Shown one piece after another: positions 19,504-28,904 of a DNA stretch of 64,000 bases. The stretch spans positions 811,001 to 875,000 of the forward strand of contig NZ_JAUFQP010000010.1 in the NCBI RefSeq assembly GCF_030409805.1, read 5' to 3'. This DNA comes from Algibacter miyuki (GTDB lineage Bacteria; Bacteroidota; Bacteroidia; Flavobacteriales; Flavobacteriaceae). A program made the translations under genes and the position numbers. The notes beneath the pieces were generated by a model, which was not told the origin of the DNA, made no database searches, and was given only the letters and a program-made list of their open reading frames with translations. Within the stretch, counting starts at the first letter, position 1, and the number at the start of each line of letters is the position of its first letter.

Positions 19504-21057
19504 TTAATTTTCCGCAAGTTCAAAGCCTTCCGTTTCCTCGTTTTTTAGAACGCGCTCACTTTCTTCTGCCCCATGCGTTAATCGCTTTAATGGCTTCAGA
19601 ATAACGATAAATAATATACCGATAATCACGGTGAAAATTACGATTCCAGAGAAAATATATAACTCACCAAACTTACTTGCAGACTCACCAATAATGCCCG
19701 CAACTTTATTTCCTAAACCAGATGCCGCAAAATAAACCCCCATCATTAACGATGCGTATTTTACAGGTGCTAATTTAGTAATAAAAGAAAGTGCTACTGG
19801 AGACAAACAAAGTTCTCCGATTGTATGGAAAAGATAAGCCAATACTAACCAAATCATACTAGATGTTCCAGATCTCTCAAATTCCATAGCAGCAAATACC
19901 ATGAATAAGAAACCTAGCCCCATAATGATGATACCAATTGCCATTTTAAATATAGAAGAAGCTTCTTTACCCTTTAGTTTTCGTTTTGCCCATACACCTG
20001 CGATTAAAGTTGCAAAGAGAATAATAAATCCGGCATTTAAACTTTGAAACATTACTGTTGGAATTTCCCAACCAAATAACACACGATCGGTATTAGTATC
20101 GGTATACAAATTCATTAATCCTCCGGCTTGCTCGAAAGCGCCCCAAAAGATAATTACCATAATAAATGACAGTAATAACACCACAAAACGATCTTTATAT
20201 ACTTGCGTGTCTAAATCTTTATAAATCATCATTAACAATGCAGCAATAGCCGTTAAAAACAAAAACAAAAGACCATAACCCCAGCCCATAGCATACCAAC
20301 CAAATAAAGACGCCGCCAACAATATACCAGCAAACATCAATTGCTTTGGAGATTTAAAAAGCTCAGAATACAACTCGCCGTAAGACACTTCGTTTTCATC
20401 ATTTGTGCTTGGAATAAAATTTCCAACCTGAGATAAATATTTTTGACCAGCAATATAGTTTATCAATCCTAGAACCATAACAATACCTGCCAAACCAAAG
20501 CCAGCATGCCAACCCCATTTTGCAACAACACCACCAACAACCATAGTTGCTAAAAGCGAACCTAAGTTAATACCGATGTAAAAAATACTAAATCCTTTAT
20601 CACGTCTAATATCACCAGCTTTATATAAACCTCCAACCATAGTCGAAATATTAGGTTTTAACAATCCAACACCTAAAATCACTAATCCTAAACCTGTGTA
20701 AAAAGCCCAAATATCAGTAAGTACTAAAACGGCATGCCCAATACATAAAATGACAGCTCCATATAAAACTGCTTTTTTCTGGCCAATTAGTTTATCGGCA
20801 ATCATACCTCCAGGAATAGACATCACGTAAACCAACATGGTATACCAACCATAAAGCGCTAAAGCTTCTTGATCTGTCCATGCCAACCCTGCGCCTCTAG
20901 CATCTCCGGTAGTTTGCGTAGTCATATACAACACCAATAAGGCACGCATTCCGTAATAGGAAAAACGTTCCCACATTTCTGTTAAAAATAAAATATACAA
21001 TCCAATGGGTTGTCCAAAAAGTTCTTTTTGATGGGGTTGTAATGTTTTAGCAGCCAT
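19504..21057 (-). CDS. POT-family proton-coupled peptide transporter (second copy)
   Basis: 517-residue POT transporter with 12-14 helices and the same signatures as its neighbour: EMWERFSYYGMRALLVLYM, GVGLLKPN and GELCLSPVALS. It is shorter than the distal copy, mainly in the central hydrophilic loop, and has a charged C-terminal tail rich in Glu. The two copies are clearly paralogous but well diverged, which suggests different substrate ranges. It starts 26 bp after the DPP-IV-like peptidase, so the two are likely cotranscribed. Confidence 0.95.
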   Translation of the reverse strand: MAAKTLQPHQKELFGQPIGLYILFLTEMWERFSYYGMRALLVLYMTTQTTGDARGAGLAWTDQEALALYGWYTMLVYVMSIPGGMIADKLIGQKKAVLYGAVILCIGHAVLVLTDIWAFYTGLGLVILGVGLLKPNISTMVGGLYKAGDIRRDKGFSIFYIGINLGSLLATMVVGGVVAKWGWHAGFGLAGIVMVLGLINYIAGQKYLSQVGNFIPSTNDENEVSYGELYSELFKSPKQLMFAGILLAASLFGWYAMGWGYGLLFLFLTAIAALLMMIYKDLDTQVYKDRFVVLLLSFIMVIIFWGAFEQAGGLMNLYTDTNTDRVLFGWEIPTVMFQSLNAGFIILFATLIAGVWAKRKLKGKEASSIFKMAIGIIIMGLGFLFMVFAAMEFERSGTSSMIWLVLAYLFHTIGELCLSPVALSFITKLAPVKYASLMMGVYFAASGLGNKVAGIIGESASKFGELYIFSGIVIFTVIIGILFIVILKPLKRLTHGAEESERVLKNEETEGFELAEN

Positions 21058-21083
21058 AAATTTGTTGTTAGTTAATACTGTAG

Positions 21084-23270
21084 TTAGTCATTTATTTTAT
21101 CTCCTAGATTTGCATCTATAAAGTTAGTCATTTTAGTGTATAAATGAAGTCTTGTTTTTCCACCATAAATACCGTGATTTTTATCAGGATAAATAGCCCA
21201 ATCAAACTGCTTATTTGCTTGAATTAAAGCTTCTGCAAGGCGCATGGTATTTTGCACATGCACATTATCATCTCCCGAGCCATGCACTAAAAGAAAGTTT
21301 CCTTTCAATTTATCTACATGATTTATTGGTGAATTTTCATCATAACCACTTGCATTTTCTTGTGGCGTTGTCATGTATCGTTCCGTATAAATAGAATCGT
21401 AAAAACGCCAGCTGCTTACAGGAGCAACAGCAATAGCCATTTTAAACACGTCGTTTCCTTTAAACAAGCAGTTACTACTCATAAAACCACCAAAACTCCA
21501 TCCCCAAATACCTATTCTATCCGCATCAATATAATCTAGACTACCTAATTTTTTAGCGACTTCAATTTGGTCTTCAACTTCGTACTTACCTAATTCCTTT
21601 TGTGTTATTTTCTTAAAATCAGCACCTTTATAACCTGTTCCGCGTCCATCGACACAAGCAATAACATAGCCTTTTTTTGCTAGCAATTGATACCAATAAT
21701 CATTAGAGCTAATCCAACTATTTGCAACTTGTTGCGAACCTGGACCTGAATATTGAAACATTAATAAAGGATACTTTTTTGAAACATCAAAATCTGCCGG
21801 CTTCACCATCCACATGTTTAAATCATTTCCATTTATTGAAATAGTACTAAACTCTTTAGATGTAATATTGTATTCTGAAAGCTTTTCAACTAAAGCCTCA
21901 TTATTTTTAATTAATTTTATCACTTTACCAGATGATGCATTGTTCAGAGTATATTCCGGAGGTGTTTTCGCATCAGAAAACGTGTTTATAAAGTATGAAA
22001 AATCGGCACTAAAATCGGCGTTATTAGTACCTTCTTTCGATGTTAACCTGATTTTATTTCTTCCATTTAATTTCACAGCATAAACATCTCTATTTATAGA
22101 TCCGTTTTCTACCGATTGATAATAAATTGTTTTTGCTTTTTCGTTGAAACCGTAATAGTTAGTTACTTCCCAGTTTCCTTTAGTAACTTGGTTTATCAAT
22201 TCACCTTCATTACTATAATGATAAATATGATTAAAACCATCTTTTTCGCTGGTCCAAATAAAGCTATTGTCCTTTAAAAAGGTTAAGTTATCGGTAACAT
22301 CCACATAAGCTTTATCGGTTTCCTTCAGAAGTACTTTTTTAGTATTTGTTGTCGTGTTATAAGCGAATAATTCTAAATTATTTTGATGTCTGTTTAATAC
22401 TTGAGCACTCAAAACATCGGCTTTTTTAGTCCAAGCCATTCGCGCTATATATTCAACATCTGCACCAACCTCAACCTTAGTTGTTTTTTCGTTTTTCAAA
22501 TTATAAATATGGAGCGACACTTCTGAATTTACTTCACCCGCTTTAGGATATTTAAAAACCTCTTGCGTTTGGTAAAGAGCTTCACCATAAACATCCATTG
22601 AAAACTCAGGAACGTTGGTTTCATCAAAGCGTATATAGGCAATTTGTGACCCATCGGCATTCCAATCAAAAGCTCTAACAAAGGCAAATTCTTCTTCGTA
22701 AACCCAATCTGTAATACCATTAATAATGCTGTTTTTCACACCATCGAACGTGATTTGAATGGTTTCTCCCGAAGTTAAATTTTTGACGTACAAATTATTA
22801 TTAAAAGCAAAAGCCACCTGATTTCCGTTAGGAGAAAAGGTGGGCTCTTGTATTTTTTCTTCTGAAATTAAACTTAACGTTCCAGTGGCTACGTTATAGA
22901 CATAATAATGACCACGTGATGAACGACGGAAAATAGACTCCTCTCCGGTTGCTAAAATCACCTGACTTTCATCGGCACTAAACGTATAATCTGAAAAATA
23001 TGGAATGGCCTCTAAATCATTTGCACTTACCAATGTTTTTACCTTTTCCAAGGTTTTATAATCGTAAATATCAATAGTTGTGTTTCTTGCGGCGCGGTCA
23101 AAATTTAAAACAGAATATTGTTGTCCGTTTGCCATAGAATGTAAAGCATCTAACCCTTCGGTTCTAAATGTGCCATTCCAAATATCCTCTAGTGTAATGT
23201 CTTTTGTTTGTGCCGATACAATAGCTGTAAAAAAAAGACAAATATGAAAGGTGAATTTTAGGTATTTCAT
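21084..23270 (-). CDS. dipeptidyl peptidase IV-like S9 peptidase, secreted
   Basis: 728-residue prolyl-oligopeptidase-family enzyme with a signal peptide (1-20), an eight-bladed propeller domain (DPPIV_N) and a C-terminal hydrolase. The triad is Ser592 (GWSFGG), Asp667 (GDDNVH) and His699 (NHGIYG). The Glu run in VYEEEF (192-194) matches the paired Glu residues that hold the free N-terminus of substrates in DPP-IV, so it probably releases dipeptides in the periplasm. The two POT transporters that follow could import them. A TATTTTTG box at 23311-23318 may be its promoter. Confidence 0.94.
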   Translation of the reverse strand: MKYLKFTFHICLFFTAIVSAQTKDITLEDIWNGTFRTEGLDALHSMANGQQYSVLNFDRAARNTTIDIYDYKTLEKVKTLVSANDLEAIPYFSDYTFSADESQVILATGEESIFRRSSRGHYYVYNVATGTLSLISEEKIQEPTFSPNGNQVAFAFNNNLYVKNLTSGETIQITFDGVKNSIINGITDWVYEEEFAFVRAFDWNADGSQIAYIRFDETNVPEFSMDVYGEALYQTQEVFKYPKAGEVNSEVSLHIYNLKNEKTTKVEVGADVEYIARMAWTKKADVLSAQVLNRHQNNLELFAYNTTTNTKKVLLKETDKAYVDVTDNLTFLKDNSFIWTSEKDGFNHIYHYSNEGELINQVTKGNWEVTNYYGFNEKAKTIYYQSVENGSINRDVYAVKLNGRNKIRLTSKEGTNNADFSADFSYFINTFSDAKTPPEYTLNNASSGKVIKLIKNNEALVEKLSEYNITSKEFSTISINGNDLNMWMVKPADFDVSKKYPLLMFQYSGPGSQQVANSWISSNDYWYQLLAKKGYVIACVDGRGTGYKGADFKKITQKELGKYEVEDQIEVAKKLGSLDYIDADRIGIWGWSFGGFMSSNCLFKGNDVFKMAIAVAPVSSWRFYDSIYTERYMTTPQENASGYDENSPINHVDKLKGNFLLVHGSGDDNVHVQNTMRLAEALIQANKQFDWAIYPDKNHGIYGGKTRLHLYTKMTNFIDANLGDKIND

Positions 23271-23310
23271 TAAAATCGATATTTAATTCTCATAATTACC
23301 GCAAGTTTAA

Positions 23311-23318
23311 CAAAAATA
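23311..23318 (-). promoter_or_regulatory. possible -7 box of the peptidase-POT operon
   Basis: TATTTTTG on the minus strand matches TAnnTTTG and lies about 40 bp upstream of the peptidase ATG. I see no TTG at the expected distance, so this is tentative. Confidence 0.4.
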
Positions 23319-23421
23319 CTTCAAAACAACGATAATATTAACAGTTAAATAACTTGTGAAATTCAAGTTAACGCTTAATTATGTTAAGAGTATTATCTTT
23401 ACACCCATAAATGCACAAATT

Positions 23422-24738
23422 ATGAGTAAAACGATTGCTGGATTTTCAAAATTATCAAAATCAAAAAAAATAGATTGGCTTGCAGACACCTATTTTGCTA
23501 ACGCCGAAAATGCAAAAACAGTTTTAAAACAATATTGGAACGATAATGAAACATTACAGCAACTGCACGATGAGTTTATAGAAAACACCATAAGTAACTA
23601 CTATTTACCTCTTGGTGTGGCGCCAAACTTCTCTATAAATAACCGACTTTACACTATACCAATGGCAATTGAAGAAAGCTCAGTGGTAGCAGCAGCAAGC
23701 AAAGCTGCTAAGTTTTGGTTAGAGCGTGGCGGATTTAAAACTACCGTAATTTCTACTACAAAAATTGGACAAGTTCATTTTATGTTTCATGGTAATTCTG
23801 AAACCTTAAAAGCCTTTTTCGAAAATGTAAAACCCAAATTAATTACCGAAGCAAAGCCATTAACAAAAAACATGGAATCGCGTGGCGGTGGCATTTTAGA
23901 TATTGAATTACGTAATAAAACAGCCGATATTGACGGTTATTACCAACTTCATGCATCGTTTGAAACCCTAGATGCCATGGGAGCAAACTTTATAAATTCT
24001 TGCTTGGAACAGTTTGCAAAAACCTTTAAAAATGAAGCCTTACAATATGTCGATTTCTCGGAAGCAGAAAAACAGATAGACATTGTAATGAGCATCCTTT
24101 CTAACTACGTTCCTGAATGCTTAGTTCGTGCTGAAGTGAGTTGTAAAGTTGAAGAACTTAGTGAAAACAAGAACATTTCGGGTGAAGCTTTTGCTAACAA
24201 GTTTGTGCAAGCCGTAAAAATTGCAGAAATAGAACCTTACCGCGCCGTAACTCACAATAAAGGAATTATGAATGGTATTGATGCTGTTGTACTTGCCACA
24301 GGAAACGACTTTAGAGCCGTTGAAGCTGGCGTGCACGCTTATGCCTCTAGAAACGGAAAATACAGTAGTTTATCGCATGCTAAAATTGAAAATGGCATAT
24401 TTACCTTTTGGATGGAAATTCCGTTGGCCTTAGGTACCGTTGGCGGTCTTACAGGTTTACACCCATTGGTGAAATTGGCTTTAGAATTGCTACACAAACC
24501 TTCGGCTAAGGAACTTATGCAAATTGTTGCCGTTGCCGGATTAGCTCAAAACTTTGCGGCATTACGTTCTTTAACCACAACAGGTATTCAGCAAGGACAT
24601 ATGAAAATGCACTTAATGAATATTTTAAATCAGTTTGAAGCGACTTCGGAAGAAAAAATAAAACTCACCAAGCATTTCGAGAAAAACCCCGTGAGCCATA
24701 GTGCCGTTGTTGAAGCTATTGAAACCTTAAGAAATTAA
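23422..24738 (+). CDS. mvaA: hydroxymethylglutaryl-CoA reductase, class II (degradative type)
   Basis: Bacterial class II HMG-CoA reductase of 438 residues from the ATG at 23422 (MSKTIAGFSKLSK). Family signatures: MAIEESSVVAAASKAAKFW near the N-terminus with the catalytic Glu, ESRGGG, HNKGIMNGIDAV with catalytic Lys and Asp, and a C-terminal QQGHMKMH with catalytic His. In Flavobacteriaceae this enzyme is expected to supply mevalonate for isoprenoids rather than degrade it. The longer frame from 23356 adds residues unlike the family. It converges with the ubiquitin-like gene, only 13 bp away. Confidence 0.94.
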   Translation: MSKTIAGFSKLSKSKKIDWLADTYFANAENAKTVLKQYWNDNETLQQLHDEFIENTISNYYLPLGVAPNFSINNRLYTIPMAIEESSVVAAASKAAKFWLERGGFKTTVISTTKIGQVHFMFHGNSETLKAFFENVKPKLITEAKPLTKNMESRGGGILDIELRNKTADIDGYYQLHASFETLDAMGANFINSCLEQFAKTFKNEALQYVDFSEAEKQIDIVMSILSNYVPECLVRAEVSCKVEELSENKNISGEAFANKFVQAVKIAEIEPYRAVTHNKGIMNGIDAVVLATGNDFRAVEAGVHAYASRNGKYSSLSHAKIENGIFTFWMEIPLALGTVGGLTGLHPLVKLALELLHKPSAKELMQIVAVAGLAQNFAALRSLTTTGIQQGHMKMHLMNILNQFEATSEEKIKLTKHFEKNPVSHSAVVEAIETLRN

Positions 24739-24751
24739 GAGAACAAATAAC

Positions 24752-25276
24752 TTATTCTTTAAAAAAACGCAACGTTTGGTTGTTATTAAAACTCAAGATA
24801 TACATCCCTTTATGCAAATTTTGAATAGCAATACTATTGCTATTCACAGACACTATACCTTTAGCTACTTCTTGTCCGAAAACAGTAAGAACACGGTATG
24901 CTCTTTCTTCTTTTAGGTTAGAAATGACAATATAATTTTTAGCTGGCACAGGAAAGGCTATCAGTTTATCAGCAACCTTTACAAGACTTTCCGTAGATAA
25001 AGTAGACTGCGACAAAATCAATAAAGACTCCTTTTGTATATTATAATCTGCTACCATATTTCCATCAAGTAAAGTTACGCCGTTATAAGTTAGAATTTGC
25101 TCATTTGGCGGCACACCTTCTTTATCCTGAACCTTTAATTTGACGCTTTCAATAGTATCATTTGGTTCAACCTCGAGCGCTATAGTTTTACCATCATTCA
25201 TTTTAACAAAAATCTGCATAGCCGCAGCATTTAAAGTCAGTAATAAAAAAGCAATTACAATGTAGTTTTTTATCAT
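24752..25276 (-). CDS. secreted ubiquitin homologue with T9SS type A sorting domain
   Basis: 174 residues in three parts. Residues 1-19 are a signal peptide ending NAAA. Residues 20-90 align without gaps to eukaryotic ubiquitin 1-71, with 45 identities by my count (MQIFVK at the start, DKEG, YNIQKES near the end). Residues 106-174 are a T9SS type A sorting domain opening with a FPVPAKNY motif and ending in FFKE. Lys6, 11, 27, 29, 33 and 63 of ubiquitin are kept and Lys48 is Val. Leu8, Ile44 and Val70 of the recognition patch are Asn, Thr and Ser, and LRGG is absent. Predicted export goes through Sec and then T9SS. It is the last gene after the T9SS run, 42 bp past the HAD gene. The ubiquitin homologue of Bacteroides fragilis is the nearest precedent I know. 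Confidence 0.93.
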   Translation of the reverse strand: MIKNYIVIAFLLLTLNAAAMQIFVKMNDGKTIALEVEPNDTIESVKLKVQDKEGVPPNEQILTYNGVTLLDGNMVADYNIQKESLLILSQSTLSTESLVKVADKLIAFPVPAKNYIVISNLKEERAYRVLTVFGQEVAKGIVSVNSNSIAIQNLHKGMYILSFNNNQTLRFFKE

Positions 25277-25318
25277 AAGTAGGTATTAAATTTAGTATCT
25301 TTTAATATTTCGCCTCAT

Positions 25319-25954
25319 TTAAAGCATCGCTAAAAGCTTACTCATACTATCAAAAGTTAGCGTGGCTTCGCTTTTTAATTCATTATTATAATCGTGTGCT
25401 ACAAAGCCAAAAACATCAAAACCGCCTTGTTTTGCAGCTCGAACTCCAGATAAACTATCTTCTATAACAACGCATTCTTCAGGCTTAAACCCCATGGTTT
25501 CTGCTGCCCATAAAAACACTGCTGGATCGGGTTTCCATTTCTGAATGCTGTAACAGCTAAATATTTTATCTTCAAAATGCGGCAACAATCCGGTAAGTCC
25601 CAAATTAAGTTGAATTTTATCTTCTGGCCCGCTAGATGCGACACAAAATGGCTCTTCTAAATTTTCAAGCACATGCTTAATACCTTCAACGGGCTTCATC
25701 TCTTTTTTGAAGGCTTCAAAACTGCGTTGTCTATATTGATCTTCTAAATCGTCGGGAAGTTCTTTTTCTGTTAAGGCCGCTATTTTACTTTTACAGGCCG
25801 TAAAAAAACTGCCTTTAAAATGTTTCATACCATAGAGCAAATCAATATTGGCCCCATGCTCATTAGCTATATCCACTAAAACCTGAATACTCACGGGTTC
25901 GCTATCGACCAAAACACCATCGCAATCAAAAATCACACATTTATACTTCCCCAT
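25319..25954 (-). CDS. HAD-family phosphatase, beta-phosphoglucomutase-like
   Basis: Cytoplasmic HAD hydrolase of 211 residues. Motif I is FDCDGVLVDSEP (Asp nucleophile near residue 9), motif II is the Ser in CVASSGP, motif III is the Lys in KWKPDPAVF, and motif IV is VIEDSLSGVRAA. A small helical cap at about 15-80 places it with the beta-phosphoglucomutase / sugar-phosphatase group. Substrate is unknown. It starts 5 bp after the PorE-like gene and 42 bp before the ubiquitin-like gene, so all are probably on one transcript. Confidence 0.9.
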   Translation of the reverse strand: MGKYKCVIFDCDGVLVDSEPVSIQVLVDIANEHGANIDLLYGMKHFKGSFFTACKSKIAALTEKELPDDLEDQYRQRSFEAFKKEMKPVEGIKHVLENLEEPFCVASSGPEDKIQLNLGLTGLLPHFEDKIFSCYSIQKWKPDPAVFLWAAETMGFKPEECVVIEDSLSGVRAAKQGGFDVFGFVAHDYNNELKSEATLTFDSMSKLLAML

Positions 25955-25959
25955 AAACT

Positions 25960-27987
25960 TTAATATTTAGTTATTTCAAACTCACTACGTCGGTTTAATT
26001 GGTGCTCTTCCTCGGTACAATTTAGCATTGGGCAAGGCACCATAGGCATTAATTCTCCAAAACCTTTAAAAGCCAATCGGCGTGCGTTTATAAAACCTTC
26101 CAAAGCTAAATAATTTCTTGTAGATTCTGCGCGACGTTCCGATAAATATTGATTGTATTTTACGGTACCTCGACTATCGGTATGTGCACTTATTTTCAAA
26201 TTAATCTCAGGATAGCGCTCTAACTTAGCCGCCAAAGCATCTAATATTTTCTTAGAATCGGCTCTAATATCCCACATATTAAAATCGAAATAAATAGGCT
26301 CTAATTCAAAAAACAGCTTCCCATCTTTTTCAACTACCGGAGGGCCTTCAACATCGGTTAGCAATGCAAATCTGGTCGGATCTTTTTCTTTTAACTTGAT
26401 ATCAATTTTCTTTTCGGCAATAACGGCTTCAACAGGATCGATAACCACAGGTGGCGGAGGCGGAATAACTTTTAAATACAATACATGCGTTTGATCTTTC
26501 TTTTCTAAAACAGTAATAGCCAAAGTCTTTTTATAATACCCTTCTGTTTCTGCTTCAAGCTGATAATTATCAGCTAGTAAGTTCATGTTAAACACAGCCG
26601 AATCGTCTAAAGTATTACTATAAAGTGTTTTATTCTTCTTAGTTGTTAAAAGCACTTTTACGTTAGGAATTTCATTTTTTGTAACTGCATCACGAATTTC
26701 GAACGTATTCATATATTCGCGAATAAAAATTTCTCCTGTTTCTTTAAACTGAAAAATATTATCACTTCGTTTATTTCTATTTGAAGCGAAAAAACCTTCG
26801 GTTTCATTATAATAATTCAGGTTAAAATCATCGTATTGCGAATTTATTGGCACCCCTAAATTTAGCGGTTTTGTGAAGCTATTATTCACCAATTCTGAAA
26901 CAAAATTATCCAACATTCCCAAACCTAAATGCCCATTGGATGCAAAAAACAAATGACCTGCTTCTGAAATAAACGGAAAATGTTCTCGGTTTTCGGTGTT
27001 AATTTGACTTCCTAAATTGATAGGTTGGCTTATTTCTTCTTCATCTAAATGGACATAATACAAATCGAAACTTCCATAGCCACCTTCCATATTTGACGAA
27101 AAATAAAGTTTATCACCTTGCGGACTTAATGCTGGATGTTGGTACGAAAAGCCGTTGATATTAAATGGCAATTTTTCTAATTCGGACCAAACTCCATTTT
27201 CGAAAACAGATTTATAAATATGAATATTATTCAATTTATCATCATTAAATTCACGCTTCCCATTAGTGATATTACTACGCGAAATATACATAGTAAGTCC
27301 GTCTTTACTGAAACAAAAATTACCTTCGTGATATTTAGAATTTACGGTTTTAGGCAAAGGTTTTGTTAAACCGATAGTATCATTTTTTTCATTTACCACA
27401 GTTACAAAAATATCTAAAAAGGACTGATGTGTCCATTTATAGGTTTTTCCGAAGACTGCATCCACACCTCGATCGGATGTAAAATACACCTTATCTTGAA
27501 GTTTTACAGCACCAAAATCGGAAGCATCTGAGTTAAACTGCACTTTTTCTACCGTATAATCTGGACTTTTTAATTTGAAGGTTTCAATATTCTCGATAGA
27601 TTCTGCTATATCTATAGATCCCGAATTATTTTCCTTATAAACTTTTAAGTGCTCTAACGCTGTTTCGTAATCGCCTAAAGCGGATAATATTTGATAGAGT
27701 TTAAAGTTATATTCATTATCGTAACTTTTATCTTTTTCGCCAAATTGCCCTTTCACTAATTGTTTTAAATAGCGCGAAGCCAATCGGTATTCAAAAGTAT
27801 TATAATAGCTAATTGCTAAATTCTGAAGGTCTTTTTTATGGCGTTCCTTTTGTAGTGCAACTTCGTAATGCTTGGCAGCATTAATAAAATCTCCTTTTTC
27901 AAAAAAACGATCGCCTCTAGTTTTTTGGCCAATGGCTAATTGAGCCCCCAAACAGATTGCTAAAACTAAAATTATTTTCTTAATCAT
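25960..27987 (-). CDS. OmpA-family protein with TPR, propeller and Carb-regulatory-like domains (PorE-like)
   Basis: 675-residue envelope protein: signal peptide 1-20, TPR-like helices (about 21-140), PD40/WD40-like propeller blades (about 150-420, with repeated YFSS/YFTS-type motifs), a carboxypeptidase-regulatory-like beta domain (about 430-515) and a C-terminal OmpA peptidoglycan-binding domain (about 560-675, with ISAHTDSRG and NQYLSERRA). This order matches PorE of the type IX secretion system, which ties the outer-membrane complex to peptidoglycan. It lies 1 bp after the PorP/SprF gene. It may be the main PorE or a paralogue serving this cargo set. Confidence 0.92.
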   Translation of the reverse strand: MIKKIILVLAICLGAQLAIGQKTRGDRFFEKGDFINAAKHYEVALQKERHKKDLQNLAISYYNTFEYRLASRYLKQLVKGQFGEKDKSYDNEYNFKLYQILSALGDYETALEHLKVYKENNSGSIDIAESIENIETFKLKSPDYTVEKVQFNSDASDFGAVKLQDKVYFTSDRGVDAVFGKTYKWTHQSFLDIFVTVVNEKNDTIGLTKPLPKTVNSKYHEGNFCFSKDGLTMYISRSNITNGKREFNDDKLNNIHIYKSVFENGVWSELEKLPFNINGFSYQHPALSPQGDKLYFSSNMEGGYGSFDLYYVHLDEEEISQPINLGSQINTENREHFPFISEAGHLFFASNGHLGLGMLDNFVSELVNNSFTKPLNLGVPINSQYDDFNLNYYNETEGFFASNRNKRSDNIFQFKETGEIFIREYMNTFEIRDAVTKNEIPNVKVLLTTKKNKTLYSNTLDDSAVFNMNLLADNYQLEAETEGYYKKTLAITVLEKKDQTHVLYLKVIPPPPPVVIDPVEAVIAEKKIDIKLKEKDPTRFALLTDVEGPPVVEKDGKLFFELEPIYFDFNMWDIRADSKKILDALAAKLERYPEINLKISAHTDSRGTVKYNQYLSERRAESTRNYLALEGFINARRLAFKGFGELMPMVPCPMLNCTEEEHQLNRRSEFEITKY

Positions 27988-27988
27988 A

Positions 27989-28903
27989 TTAATAGAATCT
28001 TGGAGATGAATATGTTTTACTTAATCCTAACACATCGAACCTGTATAATAATACAAACTCATGACTGCCATTATTGAAGCTTTTTAATTGACTGGTATTG
28101 AAATCGTGAGCGTAGCCAATACGTAAATCAGGGGTTACATTGAAAACGGCCAGACCTGAAATAGCGTCTTGATAACGATAAGACACCCCTAATTCGAATT
28201 TATTATCGTACATCACATTTGCTGAAACATCAACAGATAGCGGCGCACCACCAGTATATTTAATAACGGTTGATGGTTTCAACTTAAACATATCGTCCAA
28301 TTCAAAAATATAGCCACCAATTAAAAACACGTGAATGCTATTGTTGTAAAACACCTGATCATTAAATTCTAAATCGCCGGGTATTAAATTTGGAGAAGAC
28401 ACTCCAACATAGTAATCCTTATGAAACAAAAAAGCTCCAGCCCCAATATTAATCACTGTTTTATCGGTGTTCCCAAAAGATGGATCGCCAGAAACATTAC
28501 TGCCAATAGCACTAAAATTTAAATGATCAAACCCCATTTTTAATCCAAAAGACAGATTTAAATCACGTTTTAAATTAATTTTATAAGCAGCGTCTATGTT
28601 AAATACATTTTCGCTCATATTGACGTTACCGCCAATATTATCATTTAAATAATTTACGCCTAATTCTATTTTTTCGCTTAAAGGAATATTTGCAAAAACA
28701 TTAGCCGTTTTTGGAGCACCATCTACACCTACCCATTGGGTACGGTATAAAGCGCCAACTTCAATTAAACTTGGTTCGTTAATCATATAAGCAGGATTCA
28801 CCATGCTCATATTATACATGTAATTTGTGTACTGTGGCTCTTGTTGTGCAAGGGCAGACAAACTACAGGCTATAAATAGTATCAATAATTTTATCTTCAT
28901 CAA
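27989..28903 (-). CDS. PorP/SprF-family type IX secretion outer-membrane protein
   Basis: 304-residue outer-membrane beta-barrel protein with a signal peptide (1-19, ending ALAQ) and the family opening QEPQYTNYMYNMSMVNPAYM. It closes with alternating hydrophobic strands. PorP/SprF proteins anchor T9SS structures and, as SprF, are needed for secretion of particular type B cargo. The type B cargo gene directly upstream (1 bp gap) and the PorE-like gene downstream (1 bp gap) indicate a dedicated three-gene export unit. Confidence 0.95.
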   Translation of the reverse strand: MMKIKLLILFIACSLSALAQQEPQYTNYMYNMSMVNPAYMINEPSLIEVGALYRTQWVGVDGAPKTANVFANIPLSEKIELGVNYLNDNIGGNVNMSENVFNIDAAYKINLKRDLNLSFGLKMGFDHLNFSAIGSNVSGDPSFGNTDKTVINIGAGAFLFHKDYYVGVSSPNLIPGDLEFNDQVFYNNSIHVFLIGGYIFELDDMFKLKPSTVIKYTGGAPLSVDVSANVMYDNKFELGVSYRYQDAISGLAVFNVTPDLRIGYAHDFNTSQLKSFNNGSHEFVLLYRFDVLGLSKTYSSPRFY

Positions 28904-28904
28904 T

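Noticed and set aside
24752..25276. Classical ubiquitin conjugation system (E1/E2/DUB operon)
   Set aside because: The ubiquitin lacks the terminal Gly-Gly and no activating, conjugating or deubiquitinating gene lies next to it; the signal peptide and T9SS domain point to export.
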